64,000 nucleotides of DNA, taken from positions 434,001 to 498,000 of the forward strand of contig NZ_JNJB01000005.1 in NCBI RefSeq assembly GCF_000701505.1. The letters are read 5' to 3'. The position numbers and the translations under genes were made by a program. This stretch comes from Dyadobacter crusticola DSM 16708. Its GTDB lineage: Bacteria; Bacteroidota; Bacteroidia; Cytophagales; Spirosomataceae. The notes beneath the pieces were generated by a model. That model ran no database searches, had not been told where the DNA came from, and was given only the letters and a program-made list of their open reading frames with translations. Below, in pieces: positions 26,771 to 35,088 of this stretch (its first letter is position 1; every line of letters starts with the position of its first letter).

Positions 26771-27535
26771 ATGGAAGAAGTAACTCAGCCAGAAGCACCG
26801 GTAATTGACATCGAAGACCTTCACAAGTCGTTCGGAAGTCTGCACGTGCTTCGCGGAGTAGATTTAAAGGTCGAGAAAGGCGAGAATGTAGTAGTACTGG
26901 GCCGCTCTGGTACCGGTAAGTCGGTCTTGATCAAGATCATAGCCGGACTACTTAAACAAGATCGGGGCAAGTGCATGGTGTTGGGAAGGGAAGTATCTCA
27001 GCTCAATGAAAAAGAACTGAGGGATTTAAGGATGAAAATCGGTTTCTCTTTTCAGAACAGTGCACTGTACGATAGTATGACCGTACGAGAAAACCTGGAA
27101 TTCCCACTTGTAAGAAACGTAGCCAACCTGACACGCGCCGAGATCAACGAGCAGGTTGAATATGTACTGGATGCAGTCGGACTTCTGCAGACCATTAATC
27201 AGGTACCATCGGAACTATCCGGAGGCCAGCGGAAAAGGATCGGTATCGCTCGGACATTGATCCTTAAACCCGAGATCATGCTTTATGACGAGCCTACTGC
27301 CGGATTGGACCCGATCACGTGTCTGGAAATTAACGAGCTGATCAACGATGTAAAAGAGAGGTACCATACTAGTTCGATTATCATCACACACGACCTTACC
27401 TGTGCCCGCGCCACGGGAGATAAAATCGCAATGCTTCTTGACGGGAAATTCCTGAAACAAGGCACATTCGAGGAGGTATTTAGTTCAGAAGAAGAGAGAA
27501 TCAAGAGTTTTTACGACTATAATTTTATTCAGTAA
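26771..27535 (+). CDS. MlaF-family ABC transporter ATP-binding protein
   Basis: A 254-residue ABC ATPase that powers the Mla-type lipid transporter. Walker A is GRSGTGKS (residues 44-51), the Q-loop lies in IGFSFQNSALYDSMTV, the signature is LSGGQRKRIGIAR, Walker B is IMLYDEPTAGLD, and the switch His is in IITHDLTCA. The QNSALYDSMTV segment is characteristic of MlaF rather than of general importers. I chose the ATG at 26771 over a TTG 11 codons upstream that would overlap the permease gene. The MCE gene starts 3 bases after the stop. Confidence 0.94.
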   Translation: MEEVTQPEAPVIDIEDLHKSFGSLHVLRGVDLKVEKGENVVVLGRSGTGKSVLIKIIAGLLKQDRGKCMVLGREVSQLNEKELRDLRMKIGFSFQNSALYDSMTVRENLEFPLVRNVANLTRAEINEQVEYVLDAVGLLQTINQVPSELSGGQRKRIGIARTLILKPEIMLYDEPTAGLDPITCLEINELINDVKERYHTSSIIITHDLTCARATGDKIAMLLDGKFLKQGTFEEVFSSEEERIKSFYDYNFIQ

Positions 27536-27538
27536 ATA

Positions 27539-28552
27539 ATGGAAACATCAACAAGAAGACGCTCTATCACCGTTGGCCTGTTTGTTATAATAGGGATTCT
27601 GATTTTCGTAGTCGGGATACTCACGATTGGTAGTATGAAAAAGATATTTTCCTCTACGATCAGTGTCAAAACCATTTTTGATGATGTTAACGGGCTTAAA
27701 CCCGGGAATAACATCTGGTACTCTGGCGTGAAGATAGGAACTGTGAAATCCATCCGTTTCCTCGGCAATTCGCGAGTGGAAGTGATGCTGCACATCGAAG
27801 AAAAATCGCAGGAATTTATCCGCAAGAATGCGAAAGCCAAAGTCAGCACCGACGGGTTAATCGGAAATAAAATCATTGTCATTTACGGCGGTACGCAGAA
27901 GGTACCTTCCATTGAAGACGGCGACGAATTGGTTGTCGAGAAAATAGAAAGTACAGAAGAAATGCTGGCTGTATTATCTGAAAACAATAAAAACCTGCTG
28001 GGCATAACCAGCGCTTTCAAGACAATCAGTAAGAACATACTAGCCGGAAAAGGCACCGTGGGTATGCTCCTGAACGATGAGCGGCTTTACAACGACGTAG
28101 ACCAGACGCTGGCCTCATTGAAAAAAGCCTCGGTCAATGCGCAGCAGATGACCGCTTCCCTGTCAGGATTCACGCAGAAGTTGAACCAGAAAGGCGGACT
28201 AGCCAATGATTTCGCTACTGATACAGTGATCATGAAAGATTTGCGCAGCACAATCGGCAGACTGGATGAAACAGTTTCTTCAGCCAATGTGATGGTGAAC
28301 AATCTGAAAACTGCGAGCGCAGAGCTTAACTCCAACACTACCAGCCCGATCGGTGTGTTACTGCACGACGAAGCCACTGCTGCAAACCTGAAAGGAACAC
28401 TTCAGAACCTGGAAACCAGCACTGAAAAACTCGACGAAAATATGATGGCGCTACGGTCTAACTTCCTGTTTCGCAGGTACTTCAAGAAGAAAGCGAAGGA
28501 AGAATCCAAACAACCGGTAAAAGAAGAAACAAAAACAGAAGTAAATCAATAA
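27539..28552 (+). CDS. MCE/MlaD-family lipid transport protein
   Basis: A 337-residue substrate-binding component of the Mla-type system. One N-terminal membrane helix (about residues 10-31) anchors a periplasmic MCE domain (about 38-118) with FDDVNGLKPGNNIWYSGVKI and TDGLIGNKIIVI. A long helical, Thr/Ser/Leu-rich C-terminal region (about 130-310) is predicted to form a coiled needle or bundle, and the protein ends in a Lys/Glu-rich tail. It completes the permease-ATPase-MCE triad and is followed by a terminator. Confidence 0.92.
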   Translation: METSTRRRSITVGLFVIIGILIFVVGILTIGSMKKIFSSTISVKTIFDDVNGLKPGNNIWYSGVKIGTVKSIRFLGNSRVEVMLHIEEKSQEFIRKNAKAKVSTDGLIGNKIIVIYGGTQKVPSIEDGDELVVEKIESTEEMLAVLSENNKNLLGITSAFKTISKNILAGKGTVGMLLNDERLYNDVDQTLASLKKASVNAQQMTASLSGFTQKLNQKGGLANDFATDTVIMKDLRSTIGRLDETVSSANVMVNNLKTASAELNSNTTSPIGVLLHDEATAANLKGTLQNLETSTEKLDENMMALRSNFLFRRYFKKKAKEESKQPVKEETKTEVNQ

Positions 28553-28568
28553 TTGTTATAGTTTTGCG

Positions 28569-28606
28569 ACGTGCAAGAGTTACCGCTGGTATCCTTGCAC
28601 GTTTTA
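28569..28606 (+). terminator. Rho-independent terminator after the Mla-type operon
   Basis: Perfect 9-bp stem ACGTGCAAG / CTTGCACGT with a 16-base loop, followed by TTTAATTTT. It lies 17 bases past the MCE gene stop. Confidence 0.85.
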
Positions 28607-28655
28607 ATTTTACCTCAACCAAACTTTTACCCCGCATACCCCTAACTCTGAAATA

Positions 28656-29024
28656 ATGGCTTTAAACCTAAATCCAGCCCTCGACCTCACTTATATTGAT
28701 CAGGCTTACGGAGAAGATCCCGTGATCCTTTACATGATTTTCGATGCATTTCTCAGTGATTCGCTGCCGCGTTGGAGAGCACTGGAACTTGCGCTTGAAA
28801 CAGACAATAAAAAGGAAGCAGCCAGCATTGTCCACGGGTTAAAACCTTCCTTTACAATGGCGGGATTAACCGGCATTCGGCCACGGGTGGAGATTCTGGA
28901 ACGGGCTATCAAAGACAATGAAACAACAGACGCGCTGATGAACATGTACATGGAGATCAACATGGATATCAATATTTTCGTACCGATCCTGGAAGGAGAA
29001 TCCGCCCGTCTCAAAACGCTCTGA
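28656..29024 (+). CDS. Hpt (histidine phosphotransfer) protein 1
   Basis: A 122-residue free-standing Hpt domain. The phospho-acceptor is His60 in SIVHGLKPSFTMAGL, which fits the HxLKxxxxxxG pattern, within a four-helix bundle. It would carry phosphate between a hybrid histidine kinase and a receiver protein. No kinase gene is adjacent. Candidates in the window are the hybrid kinase at 59291 (which has no Hpt of its own) and the receivers at 31851, 49495 and 58720. It ends 5 bases from the convergent glycosyltransferase gene. Confidence 0.85.
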   Translation: MALNLNPALDLTYIDQAYGEDPVILYMIFDAFLSDSLPRWRALELALETDNKKEAASIVHGLKPSFTMAGLTGIRPRVEILERAIKDNETTDALMNMYMEINMDINIFVPILEGESARLKTL

Positions 29025-29029
29025 GCATT

Positions 29030-30214
29030 TCAGGAGGAGGCAACAGCACTTTTCCGCCGCGACTTATCCCAGGCGGCACTCTGCGAACCTTTGATATACC
29101 TGCGGATCCCGGCAAGTACCGCGTAGTTCATTACGCAGAAATAATAGGGTACAAACAAAGCTTTTACTTTGACTTTCCGCTTCTCGAGAAGCCAGCCAAG
29201 TAGTGCCGCCCCATAAAAGAGAATCTGGCCTGTCAGGATCAGGCTGTAAAACCACCCGCCTCCATTGACCACGATCCAGATGTTAAGCACAAATGAAAGG
29301 ATCATCAGAAATGGGGTAACCGTCCAGCGCAACACGCGGTGGCTGATGTACTGAAAAGACAAAAGTGGATCATGGAATGGGTTAAGGAGTTTTTTCAGGC
29401 GCAGAATTGATTGTATCCCACCTGCAGCAATGCGGACCTTCCTCTTCAGTTCCTCCTTGATATCCTCGGACGAAAGCTCAGAAGCGTAGGCGGCAGGCTC
29501 GTAAATGATGCGGTAACCCTGCTGCGCAATGCGCATGGAAATCATAAAGTCATCGAGAATAGTATCAGGCTCTACATCCGTGTAAAGCGAATTTCGCACG
29601 CTGAACAACTCACCTGCCGCACCGACTACCGAATAAAGCTCCGAATCCCACTTTTTCAATGCTGACTCGTACTTCCAGTAAAAACCTTCGCCCGCCGTCG
29701 CATCGGAAACCGCTTCCTGCTGCACGCGTTTTTCACCGGACACCGCTCCCACTGTCGGATCCGCATAGTGCCTTGCAATCAGCAGCAATGCATCTTTGTT
29801 GAGAAATGTATTTGCATCGGTAAAAACCACCACTTCCGAATCAACTTCTTTCATGGCCCGGTGCATGGCGAGGATTTTGCCGCTCCTCACTGGTGTATGC
29901 ATGAGCTTGATCCTGTCGTAAGCAGCTACAAGTTCCGGTGTTCTGTCCGAAGAGCCGTCGGTTACAAATACAAGATTCAGCTTGCCAGCAGGGTAAGACA
30001 GCTGCAAGGTATTGGCAATCTTCTCTTCAATAATGCTCTCTTCATTATATGCGGCAATGATCAGCGTCAAAGTCGGGAAATCCTGATCCAGACCCGGTAT
30101 CGGCCGCTTTCCCTTGACGATCCTGCGCAGTCGTACCAGAATGTACAGCACGATCCCATAGCCAAGAAACGTATAGAAAACGACAAAGAGACTAAGCCAG
30201 AAGAGGAGTTCCAT
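29030..30214 (-). CDS. Family 2 glycosyltransferase, membrane-bound
   Basis: A 394-residue GT2 enzyme with an N-terminal helix (about residues 2-22), a catalytic domain with AYNEESIIEEKI, TDGSSDRTPE and VVFTDANTFLN (the DxD-type position), and the acceptor-site motif ILDDFMISMRIAQQGYRII. Three to four C-terminal membrane helices follow. This layout resembles processive or lipid-linked-sugar transferases. It is translated 3 bases after a second GT2 gene on the same strand. Likely role: building the polysaccharide made by this locus. Confidence 0.88.
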   Translation of the reverse strand: MELLFWLSLFVVFYTFLGYGIVLYILVRLRRIVKGKRPIPGLDQDFPTLTLIIAAYNEESIIEEKIANTLQLSYPAGKLNLVFVTDGSSDRTPELVAAYDRIKLMHTPVRSGKILAMHRAMKEVDSEVVVFTDANTFLNKDALLLIARHYADPTVGAVSGEKRVQQEAVSDATAGEGFYWKYESALKKWDSELYSVVGAAGELFSVRNSLYTDVEPDTILDDFMISMRIAQQGYRIIYEPAAYASELSSEDIKEELKRKVRIAAGGIQSILRLKKLLNPFHDPLLSFQYISHRVLRWTVTPFLMILSFVLNIWIVVNGGGWFYSLILTGQILFYGAALLGWLLEKRKVKVKALFVPYYFCVMNYAVLAGIRRYIKGSQSAAWDKSRRKSAVASS

Positions 30215-30217
30215 ATA

Positions 30218-31135
30218 TTAACTTATCAAATTATAACCCAGATTGTTACTATCTGCCTTGTTGCTGAAATGCCACGTAATTGCATTAAAAAACACCGGAA
30301 TGAAGCTGGATTCTTTGTTTTTAATGTATTTGAAGATGTTTCTTGGGACAACTGTAAGGAGAAAGTAGCAGCAGAAAATAAAAAACGTAAACCCGGAGGC
30401 ATTTTTCCGGATGAAGAGTATCCGGTTGCGGTTCATGAAAAACTCTTTCAATGCAGTCCTTTTACCCACCGAAACCGATTCTTTATGATAGATCAATGCG
30501 GATAAATCAACATGGATTTCGTAACCCGCCTTCCTGATGCGCTCGCACCAGTCCAGCTCTTCATAGTACAGGAAGTAATTTTCAGCCATCAAACCTGCCT
30601 TATCAATTGCTTCCCGACGTACCATCATTGCAGCGCCGTGCGCGTAGCCAGTCTCGCCGCTGAGCGAATCGTATTGTCCCCTATCCTCTTCGAACTGGCC
30701 AATGCAGGCATTCCGGGCAGTGTAATAGTTCATGGGCGTGTAGCCTGTGTACTGCAGCATGGTCGGGTGATCGAAGTAGTTGATCTTCGGAGAAATCATG
30801 CCGATTTTCGGATTTTGGTCTAATTGCGCGACCAGCTTGCCGATCAGGTCCGGTGTAACTTCGGTATCATTATTGATCAGGAAAAGGTAACTGCCCGTGG
30901 CTTGGGCGATTCCGATATTATTCCCGCCCGCAAAACCGGTATTTCTTTCAGACCGGATGAATTTGACTTCCGGATAGCGCTGCTGCCAGGCTGGTACCGG
31001 ATTAATTTTGCTCCCGTTATCGACCACAATTATTTCCAGGTCCGGATAATTGTTAACCTCGTCAAGTGATCTGAGTAAATCTTCGGTAACCTGAGGCTGG
31101 TTAAAATTAACCGTCACAATGGAAACTGTCTTCAT
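30218..31135 (-). CDS. Family 2 glycosyltransferase (rhamnosyltransferase-like)
   Basis: A 305-residue cytoplasmic GT2 enzyme. It has VTVNFNQPQVTEDLL at the N-terminus, VVDNGS, RNTGFAGGNNIGI, the metal-binding NNDTEV motif, HGAAMMVRREA, and YEELDWCERIRKAGY. These are the usual marks of WbbL/rhamnosyltransferase-like GT2 proteins; donor and acceptor are not determinable. A hydrophobic stretch near residues 250-270 may attach it to the membrane. It is first of a two-gene minus-strand unit. Confidence 0.88.
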   Translation of the reverse strand: MKTVSIVTVNFNQPQVTEDLLRSLDEVNNYPDLEIIVVDNGSKINPVPAWQQRYPEVKFIRSERNTGFAGGNNIGIAQATGSYLFLINNDTEVTPDLIGKLVAQLDQNPKIGMISPKINYFDHPTMLQYTGYTPMNYYTARNACIGQFEEDRGQYDSLSGETGYAHGAAMMVRREAIDKAGLMAENYFLYYEELDWCERIRKAGYEIHVDLSALIYHKESVSVGKRTALKEFFMNRNRILFIRKNASGFTFFIFCCYFLLTVVPRNIFKYIKNKESSFIPVFFNAITWHFSNKADSNNLGYNLIS

Positions 31136-31320
31136 TGTAAAAATGACTGCGGGAAAGTGTTCGGAATGAGGGAATATTTTCGTTGTTTTGTAGAACTATT
31201 TCAAATGTAATAATAAAAATATAGCTTTAACAAATTGTTGTTTAAGACCGCAGGTTTTGTTGAGCAAAGGCAAGTAATTGCAATACCGAACCTCCTTTAT
31301 CCAAAATCCGCGTCAATCAA

Positions 31321-31854
31321 GTGAAAATTCCTCGTCTGCTGGAAATCAGGCCGATTAGCATCCCCTCCAAAAAGGTACCGGAAAATGCGCTCCTAGAAGC
31401 AAAGGTTGACGAAATAGTTCGGCTGATCAGTCATGCCAATGTAGATAGCAAGCAGGCACTCGAATACAAGGAGCGCATTGCCGAAGCATTCCGCAAAGCC
31501 GAAGCTACCAGGAAAAGACTGGCACCGTACGAGGCGCTGGACCAGGATACCCTGTCAAGGGAGGATTTGCTGGAAGGTCTTGAAAAGCTTCTCGCAGAAA
31601 ACCCGGTTGACAACAGGATTGTAGAGAACAGCCCGGCACGGAAAGGGCTACAGACCGGCATCATGCTGATTTTAGGATTCCTACTGATCACCACAGGATT
31701 TGCTATGATCATCATGCCCGCGCCGCCCAGTTTTGAAATTGCTACCGTGTTTTATTTTAATATCAATGACGGCGTAACAATCATGGATTTGGTCTCGCTG
31801 ATGATCATATTTGGAGGAGTTCTCCTGATTGTTTTAAACTTCAGCAAGAAATGA
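31321..31854 (+). CDS. Hypothetical membrane protein leading the partner-switch operon
   Basis: A 177-residue protein with a GTG start. A charged helical N-terminal part (about residues 20-100) is followed by two membrane helices (about 110-130 and 147-172). I do not recognise a family. Its stop overlaps the start of the receiver-phosphatase gene (ATGA), so it is translationally coupled to the signalling module. A role as membrane anchor or sensor for that module is an inference from position alone. Confidence 0.7.
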   Translation: MKIPRLLEIRPISIPSKKVPENALLEAKVDEIVRLISHANVDSKQALEYKERIAEAFRKAEATRKRLAPYEALDQDTLSREDLLEGLEKLLAENPVDNRIVENSPARKGLQTGIMLILGFLLITTGFAMIIMPAPPSFEIATVFYFNINDGVTIMDLVSLMIIFGGVLLIVLNFSKK

Positions 31855-33008
31855 TCACGTTTGCAGATCCGCTGACAAGTGTCAAAAAGATCCTTCTGGT
31901 AGAAGATAGTCTGCTGTTTGGCAGGGTAATCGAAGCTGCATTGCGGAAAGCGGGCTACGAATGCGCCTTCTGCGAATCGGCCGGGCAGGCGCTTGATTTT
32001 CTTACCAACGAAATCCCCGACCTGATTATCTCCGATTACGATATGCCCGAGATGAACGGTTTTCATTTCAGGCAAGCCGTTTTGATGAACCCGAAGATCA
32101 ATGAGATACCTTTCGTTTTCCTGACCTCTTTCACCGATAATTCGCTGGTACTGGAAGGTTTGAATATGTATGCGCTTGATTTTATCAATAAGGAAACGCC
32201 GATCCCGGTCATTATTTCCAAGCTGAACAACATTATCAAGTCGCTGCAAAACGAACATGTGCGCTCAGTACGTGAGTTGAAGATCGCGGCGGATGCATTG
32301 AATGTAAAGTCCATTCCGGTACGTGAGCCGGAACTGGGCGGTTTCCGCGTTTCCTTTTGGCATAAAGGGTTCAGAGGATATCCCGGCGGGGACTTTATCG
32401 ATTTTGTCCAGGTAGACGACCGGTACTGTTTCGCATTCCTGGGAGATATCATGGGTAAGAAATGGAAAGCCTGGTTTTTCACATTTGGGTTCCTGAGCTA
32501 TATCCGTGCTGCAATCCGCTTTTGCGTGCTGGACAAAGATTTTGAGCTTGACTTGATTGTTCAAAAGATCAACAAGCTAATCTGTCTGGACGAAAGCCTG
32601 CAGAACATTCTTTCGAGCCTCTCATTGCTGCTGCTCGACAGCCACACCGGCGAGGTGCACTATACCGGTGCCGGCGACCTTCCGCTGATCAGCTTTAAGG
32701 CATTTAACAGACGCGTTGAAACGGTACAATCATCGGGATTACTGCTGGGTTTGCTGGAAGAAGGAATGTACGACAAGCAGCACATTCAAATGGAGCCTGG
32801 CGACCAGCTCGCCATTTTCACGGATGGAATGATCGATATACCTTCAAACAATTCAAAAAAGAGCGATTATCCTTTTTTTGTCGAAAAAATCACCCCCTAT
32901 CTTGGTCAGAATCAAAGCTTTGAGCTTGTCAAGAAATACGTTTTGGCAATCATCGACGATACCAATCAGGTGGACGATGCCAGTATTATTTTTATCGAAA
33001 AATTATAA
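31851..33008 (+). CDS. Response regulator with PP2C/SpoIIE-type phosphatase output
   Basis: A 385-residue protein. A receiver domain (about residues 13-130) has the phospho-acceptor Asp62 in IISDYDMPEMNG, acidic residues in LLVEDS, and Lys in DFINKETP. A SpoIIE-type Ser phosphatase domain (about 160-385) carries the metal-binding aspartates in YPGGDFIDF, LGDIMGK, IFTDGMID and DDASIIF. By analogy with RsbU/RsbP-type proteins it would dephosphorylate the STAS protein encoded 6 bases downstream when the receiver is phosphorylated. It overlaps the upstream membrane protein gene by ATGA. All expected active-site acids are present. Confidence 0.88.
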   Translation: MITFADPLTSVKKILLVEDSLLFGRVIEAALRKAGYECAFCESAGQALDFLTNEIPDLIISDYDMPEMNGFHFRQAVLMNPKINEIPFVFLTSFTDNSLVLEGLNMYALDFINKETPIPVIISKLNNIIKSLQNEHVRSVRELKIAADALNVKSIPVREPELGGFRVSFWHKGFRGYPGGDFIDFVQVDDRYCFAFLGDIMGKKWKAWFFTFGFLSYIRAAIRFCVLDKDFELDLIVQKINKLICLDESLQNILSSLSLLLLDSHTGEVHYTGAGDLPLISFKAFNRRVETVQSSGLLLGLLEEGMYDKQHIQMEPGDQLAIFTDGMIDIPSNNSKKSDYPFFVEKITPYLGQNQSFELVKKYVLAIIDDTNQVDDASIIFIEKL

Positions 33009-33014
33009 GCTCCA

Positions 33015-33353
33015 ATGTTATTACAAACCAGTGAAGTGAACGGCGTAATTCAGGTTACAATCCTGCCCGAGGAAGCCAATCTATCCAATGCGGAACTATT
33101 TAAGGAAGAAATGATCAGCCTGATGGTCAACGGCGCCAAGCTGATCATCGTGAGCTTTGAAAATGTCAATTACATCGATAGTTCTTTCCTGGGCAGTTTG
33201 GTAGTTGCCCTCAAATATGCATTGCCCCGGAACATTGATATATACCTCGTGTCCCTTAAACCGGATGTACATAATTTATTGACGCTGATTAGAATGGACA
33301 AAGTATTCAAGATTTACAAAGACCATCAAACGGCGTTGGAAACGCTTCGCTAA
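33015..33353 (+). CDS. STAS-domain anti-sigma factor antagonist
   Basis: A 112-residue STAS protein of the SpoIIAA/RsbV type. The regulatory serine is most likely Ser57 in NVNYIDSSFLGSLV, matching the DSSGLG motif phosphorylated in the family. It sits between the phosphatase gene (6 bases) and the RsbW-like ATPase gene (3 bases), completing a partner switch. Unphosphorylated STAS protein would bind the ATPase and release its target. Confidence 0.92.
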   Translation: MLLQTSEVNGVIQVTILPEEANLSNAELFKEEMISLMVNGAKLIIVSFENVNYIDSSFLGSLVVALKYALPRNIDIYLVSLKPDVHNLLTLIRMDKVFKIYKDHQTALETLR

Positions 33354-33356
33354 CGG

Positions 33357-33938
33357 ATGATGGAAACGCGCAACAAGTTTGAGAAAGTGTTCAGATGCGA
33401 CCTGCAGGGAATTTCAGACATGTTGAATAGCTGTATGGAGTATGTGGAGCAGAGTAGCGTGCCAACAAACGATCTGACCGAGGATCTCAGATCCAGATTT
33501 AAGTGGGTTGTGACTGAAATGCTGACGAACGCCATTAAACATTCGGGCGTGCCTGAATGCGCGGTACTGATCCGGAACGATCAGGAAAAGCTCGTGCTGG
33601 AAAAAGCAGATACGGGGCTTCCGCTGACGATCAAGCTGGAAAACGGTGCTGGGAAAGTGTCGTGGCCGCTGGAAAGCATTATGCCGCCTGTTGCATTCGA
33701 GATTTACCAGAACGGGATCGAGTCGCTGCAGTTGACCGCGCCTAGCACAACCAGAGCAGTCTTTTCGGTGAAAGAAATGCAGCACAGCGATCAGCCGGTT
33801 ATCTCGGAATCGACCACCGAACATTTCGGATTGCTGATCCTGACGAAGGCTTCGGATGCATTTGAATACGAATACGAAGCAAAAACGGGGACAAACACCT
33901 TTCGGTGCATTTTTAATTTGAAACCAAATGGCCAATGA
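33357..33938 (+). CDS. RsbW-like ATPase (HATPase_c_2) / anti-sigma regulatory factor
   Basis: A 193-residue GHKL-type protein. The N-box is VVTEMLTNAIKHSG, a poorly conserved G1 region reads EKADTGLPL, and a GLLILTKASDAFEYEYE segment fits the end of an RsbW-type domain. It carries an extra segment of about 50-60 residues (about 88-145) not usual in RsbW, including PPVAFEIYQNG. As a kinase it would phosphorylate the neighbouring STAS protein and bind an unknown target (a sigma factor or an enzyme). Its stop overlaps the start of an acyltransferase gene (ATGA), coupling signalling and polysaccharide genes. Confidence 0.78.
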   Translation: MMETRNKFEKVFRCDLQGISDMLNSCMEYVEQSSVPTNDLTEDLRSRFKWVVTEMLTNAIKHSGVPECAVLIRNDQEKLVLEKADTGLPLTIKLENGAGKVSWPLESIMPPVAFEIYQNGIESLQLTAPSTTRAVFSVKEMQHSDQPVISESTTEHFGLLILTKASDAFEYEYEAKTGTNTFRCIFNLKPNGQ

Positions 33939-35062
33939 AGCATCGGTTTGAGGTACTTGACATTTTTCGGGGATTGTTTGCGTCGATGGTTTTTCTGTTC
34001 CATTTGAGCCCATTCGCAGCTACGCCGATCATCAACAACAGTTTTGTTGATAATGCCGATATGTTCGTTGACTTCTTCTTTGTACTGAGCGGATTTGTGA
34101 TCGCTTACAGCTATCAGGCGATCTCGTCCGGCGGAGACGTAAAACTTTTCCTCAAAAAACGCTTTTTCAGGATTTATCCGCTGCATTTATTCATGCTGCT
34201 CACATTTGTAGCGATTGAATTTGCCAAAAAATCTATGACAGCTTATGTGAAAGTAAATAACCCGGAAGATCCTGACAATAACATTTACACCTTCATTACC
34301 TCACTTTTCCTTCTCAACTCAACACCTGTTTTCAACCCCAAAGACGTAAGCTGGAACATACCCAGCTGGTCGATCAGCGCTGAAATGGTGGCTTACATTG
34401 TTTTCGCATTTCTGACGCTGACAGTATCTCTGATTGGTTTACAAAAATTGAAAAACTGGTTTTACGCCGCAGTAGTACTGCTAGCCGCTGTCGCGCTTAT
34501 TTCAGTTCAGGACAGCTTCAAAATTGATTTCACCTTTGACTATGGCTTTCTGAGAGGCATTATCGGCTTTTTTCTTGGGGCAATTTGCGTGTATGTTTTC
34601 AGATCAAGCTACGAAACCGTTTCCCGGCTCTCTTCTCCCCTGTTTTCTGTACTTGAAATCCTGGCGGTTGCGGCGATTATCGCGATGATCTGCGCCGGGG
34701 CTGCATTGAAGGAAATCGGCTTTGTATATGAAGTACTCTTCTTCGTTTGCATTTACATTTTTGCATTTGAAAAAGGAATATTGTCCGGAATCCTGAAAAG
34801 CGTAGGGATACTGCATAGTCTTGGCAAGTACTCCTACTCCATCTACATGTGTCACGCCCTGATGATCAGCCTGTTCAATGTTGCATTCATCCGCGTGCTG
34901 AAATTCCCGGAGACAGCTTATTCTTACCTGTTCATTCTGAACTTTCTCATTATCTATCTCTTCTCCGCCTGGACTTACAAGCACATCGAAATGCGGTTTG
35001 CTTACAAACCCAAAGCGCGGGTCAATAAAAACAGCAAGGAACCCGAATTGAAAACACCCTAA
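33935..35062 (+). CDS. Acyltransferase 3 (OafA/YrhL-type) membrane protein
   Basis: A 375-residue integral membrane acyltransferase with about ten hydrophobic helices. The N-terminal motif FEVLDIFRGLFASMVFLFHL and the VDFFFVLSGFVIAY segment are typical; the essential His is in FLFHLSP. Later features are SWSISAEMVAYIVF and LGKYSYSIYMCHALM. Members add acetyl or other acyl groups to cell-surface sugars. It is coupled to the RsbW-like gene by a 4-base overlap and followed by glycosyltransferase genes, so it most likely modifies the locus polysaccharide. Confidence 0.9.
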   Translation: MKHRFEVLDIFRGLFASMVFLFHLSPFAATPIINNSFVDNADMFVDFFFVLSGFVIAYSYQAISSGGDVKLFLKKRFFRIYPLHLFMLLTFVAIEFAKKSMTAYVKVNNPEDPDNNIYTFITSLFLLNSTPVFNPKDVSWNIPSWSISAEMVAYIVFAFLTLTVSLIGLQKLKNWFYAAVVLLAAVALISVQDSFKIDFTFDYGFLRGIIGFFLGAICVYVFRSSYETVSRLSSPLFSVLEILAVAAIIAMICAGAALKEIGFVYEVLFFVCIYIFAFEKGILSGILKSVGILHSLGKYSYSIYMCHALMISLFNVAFIRVLKFPETAYSYLFILNFLIIYLFSAWTYKHIEMRFAYKPKARVNKNSKEPELKTP

Positions 35063-35088
35063 TTGTTCGCCAGTTTAATATCAAATGT

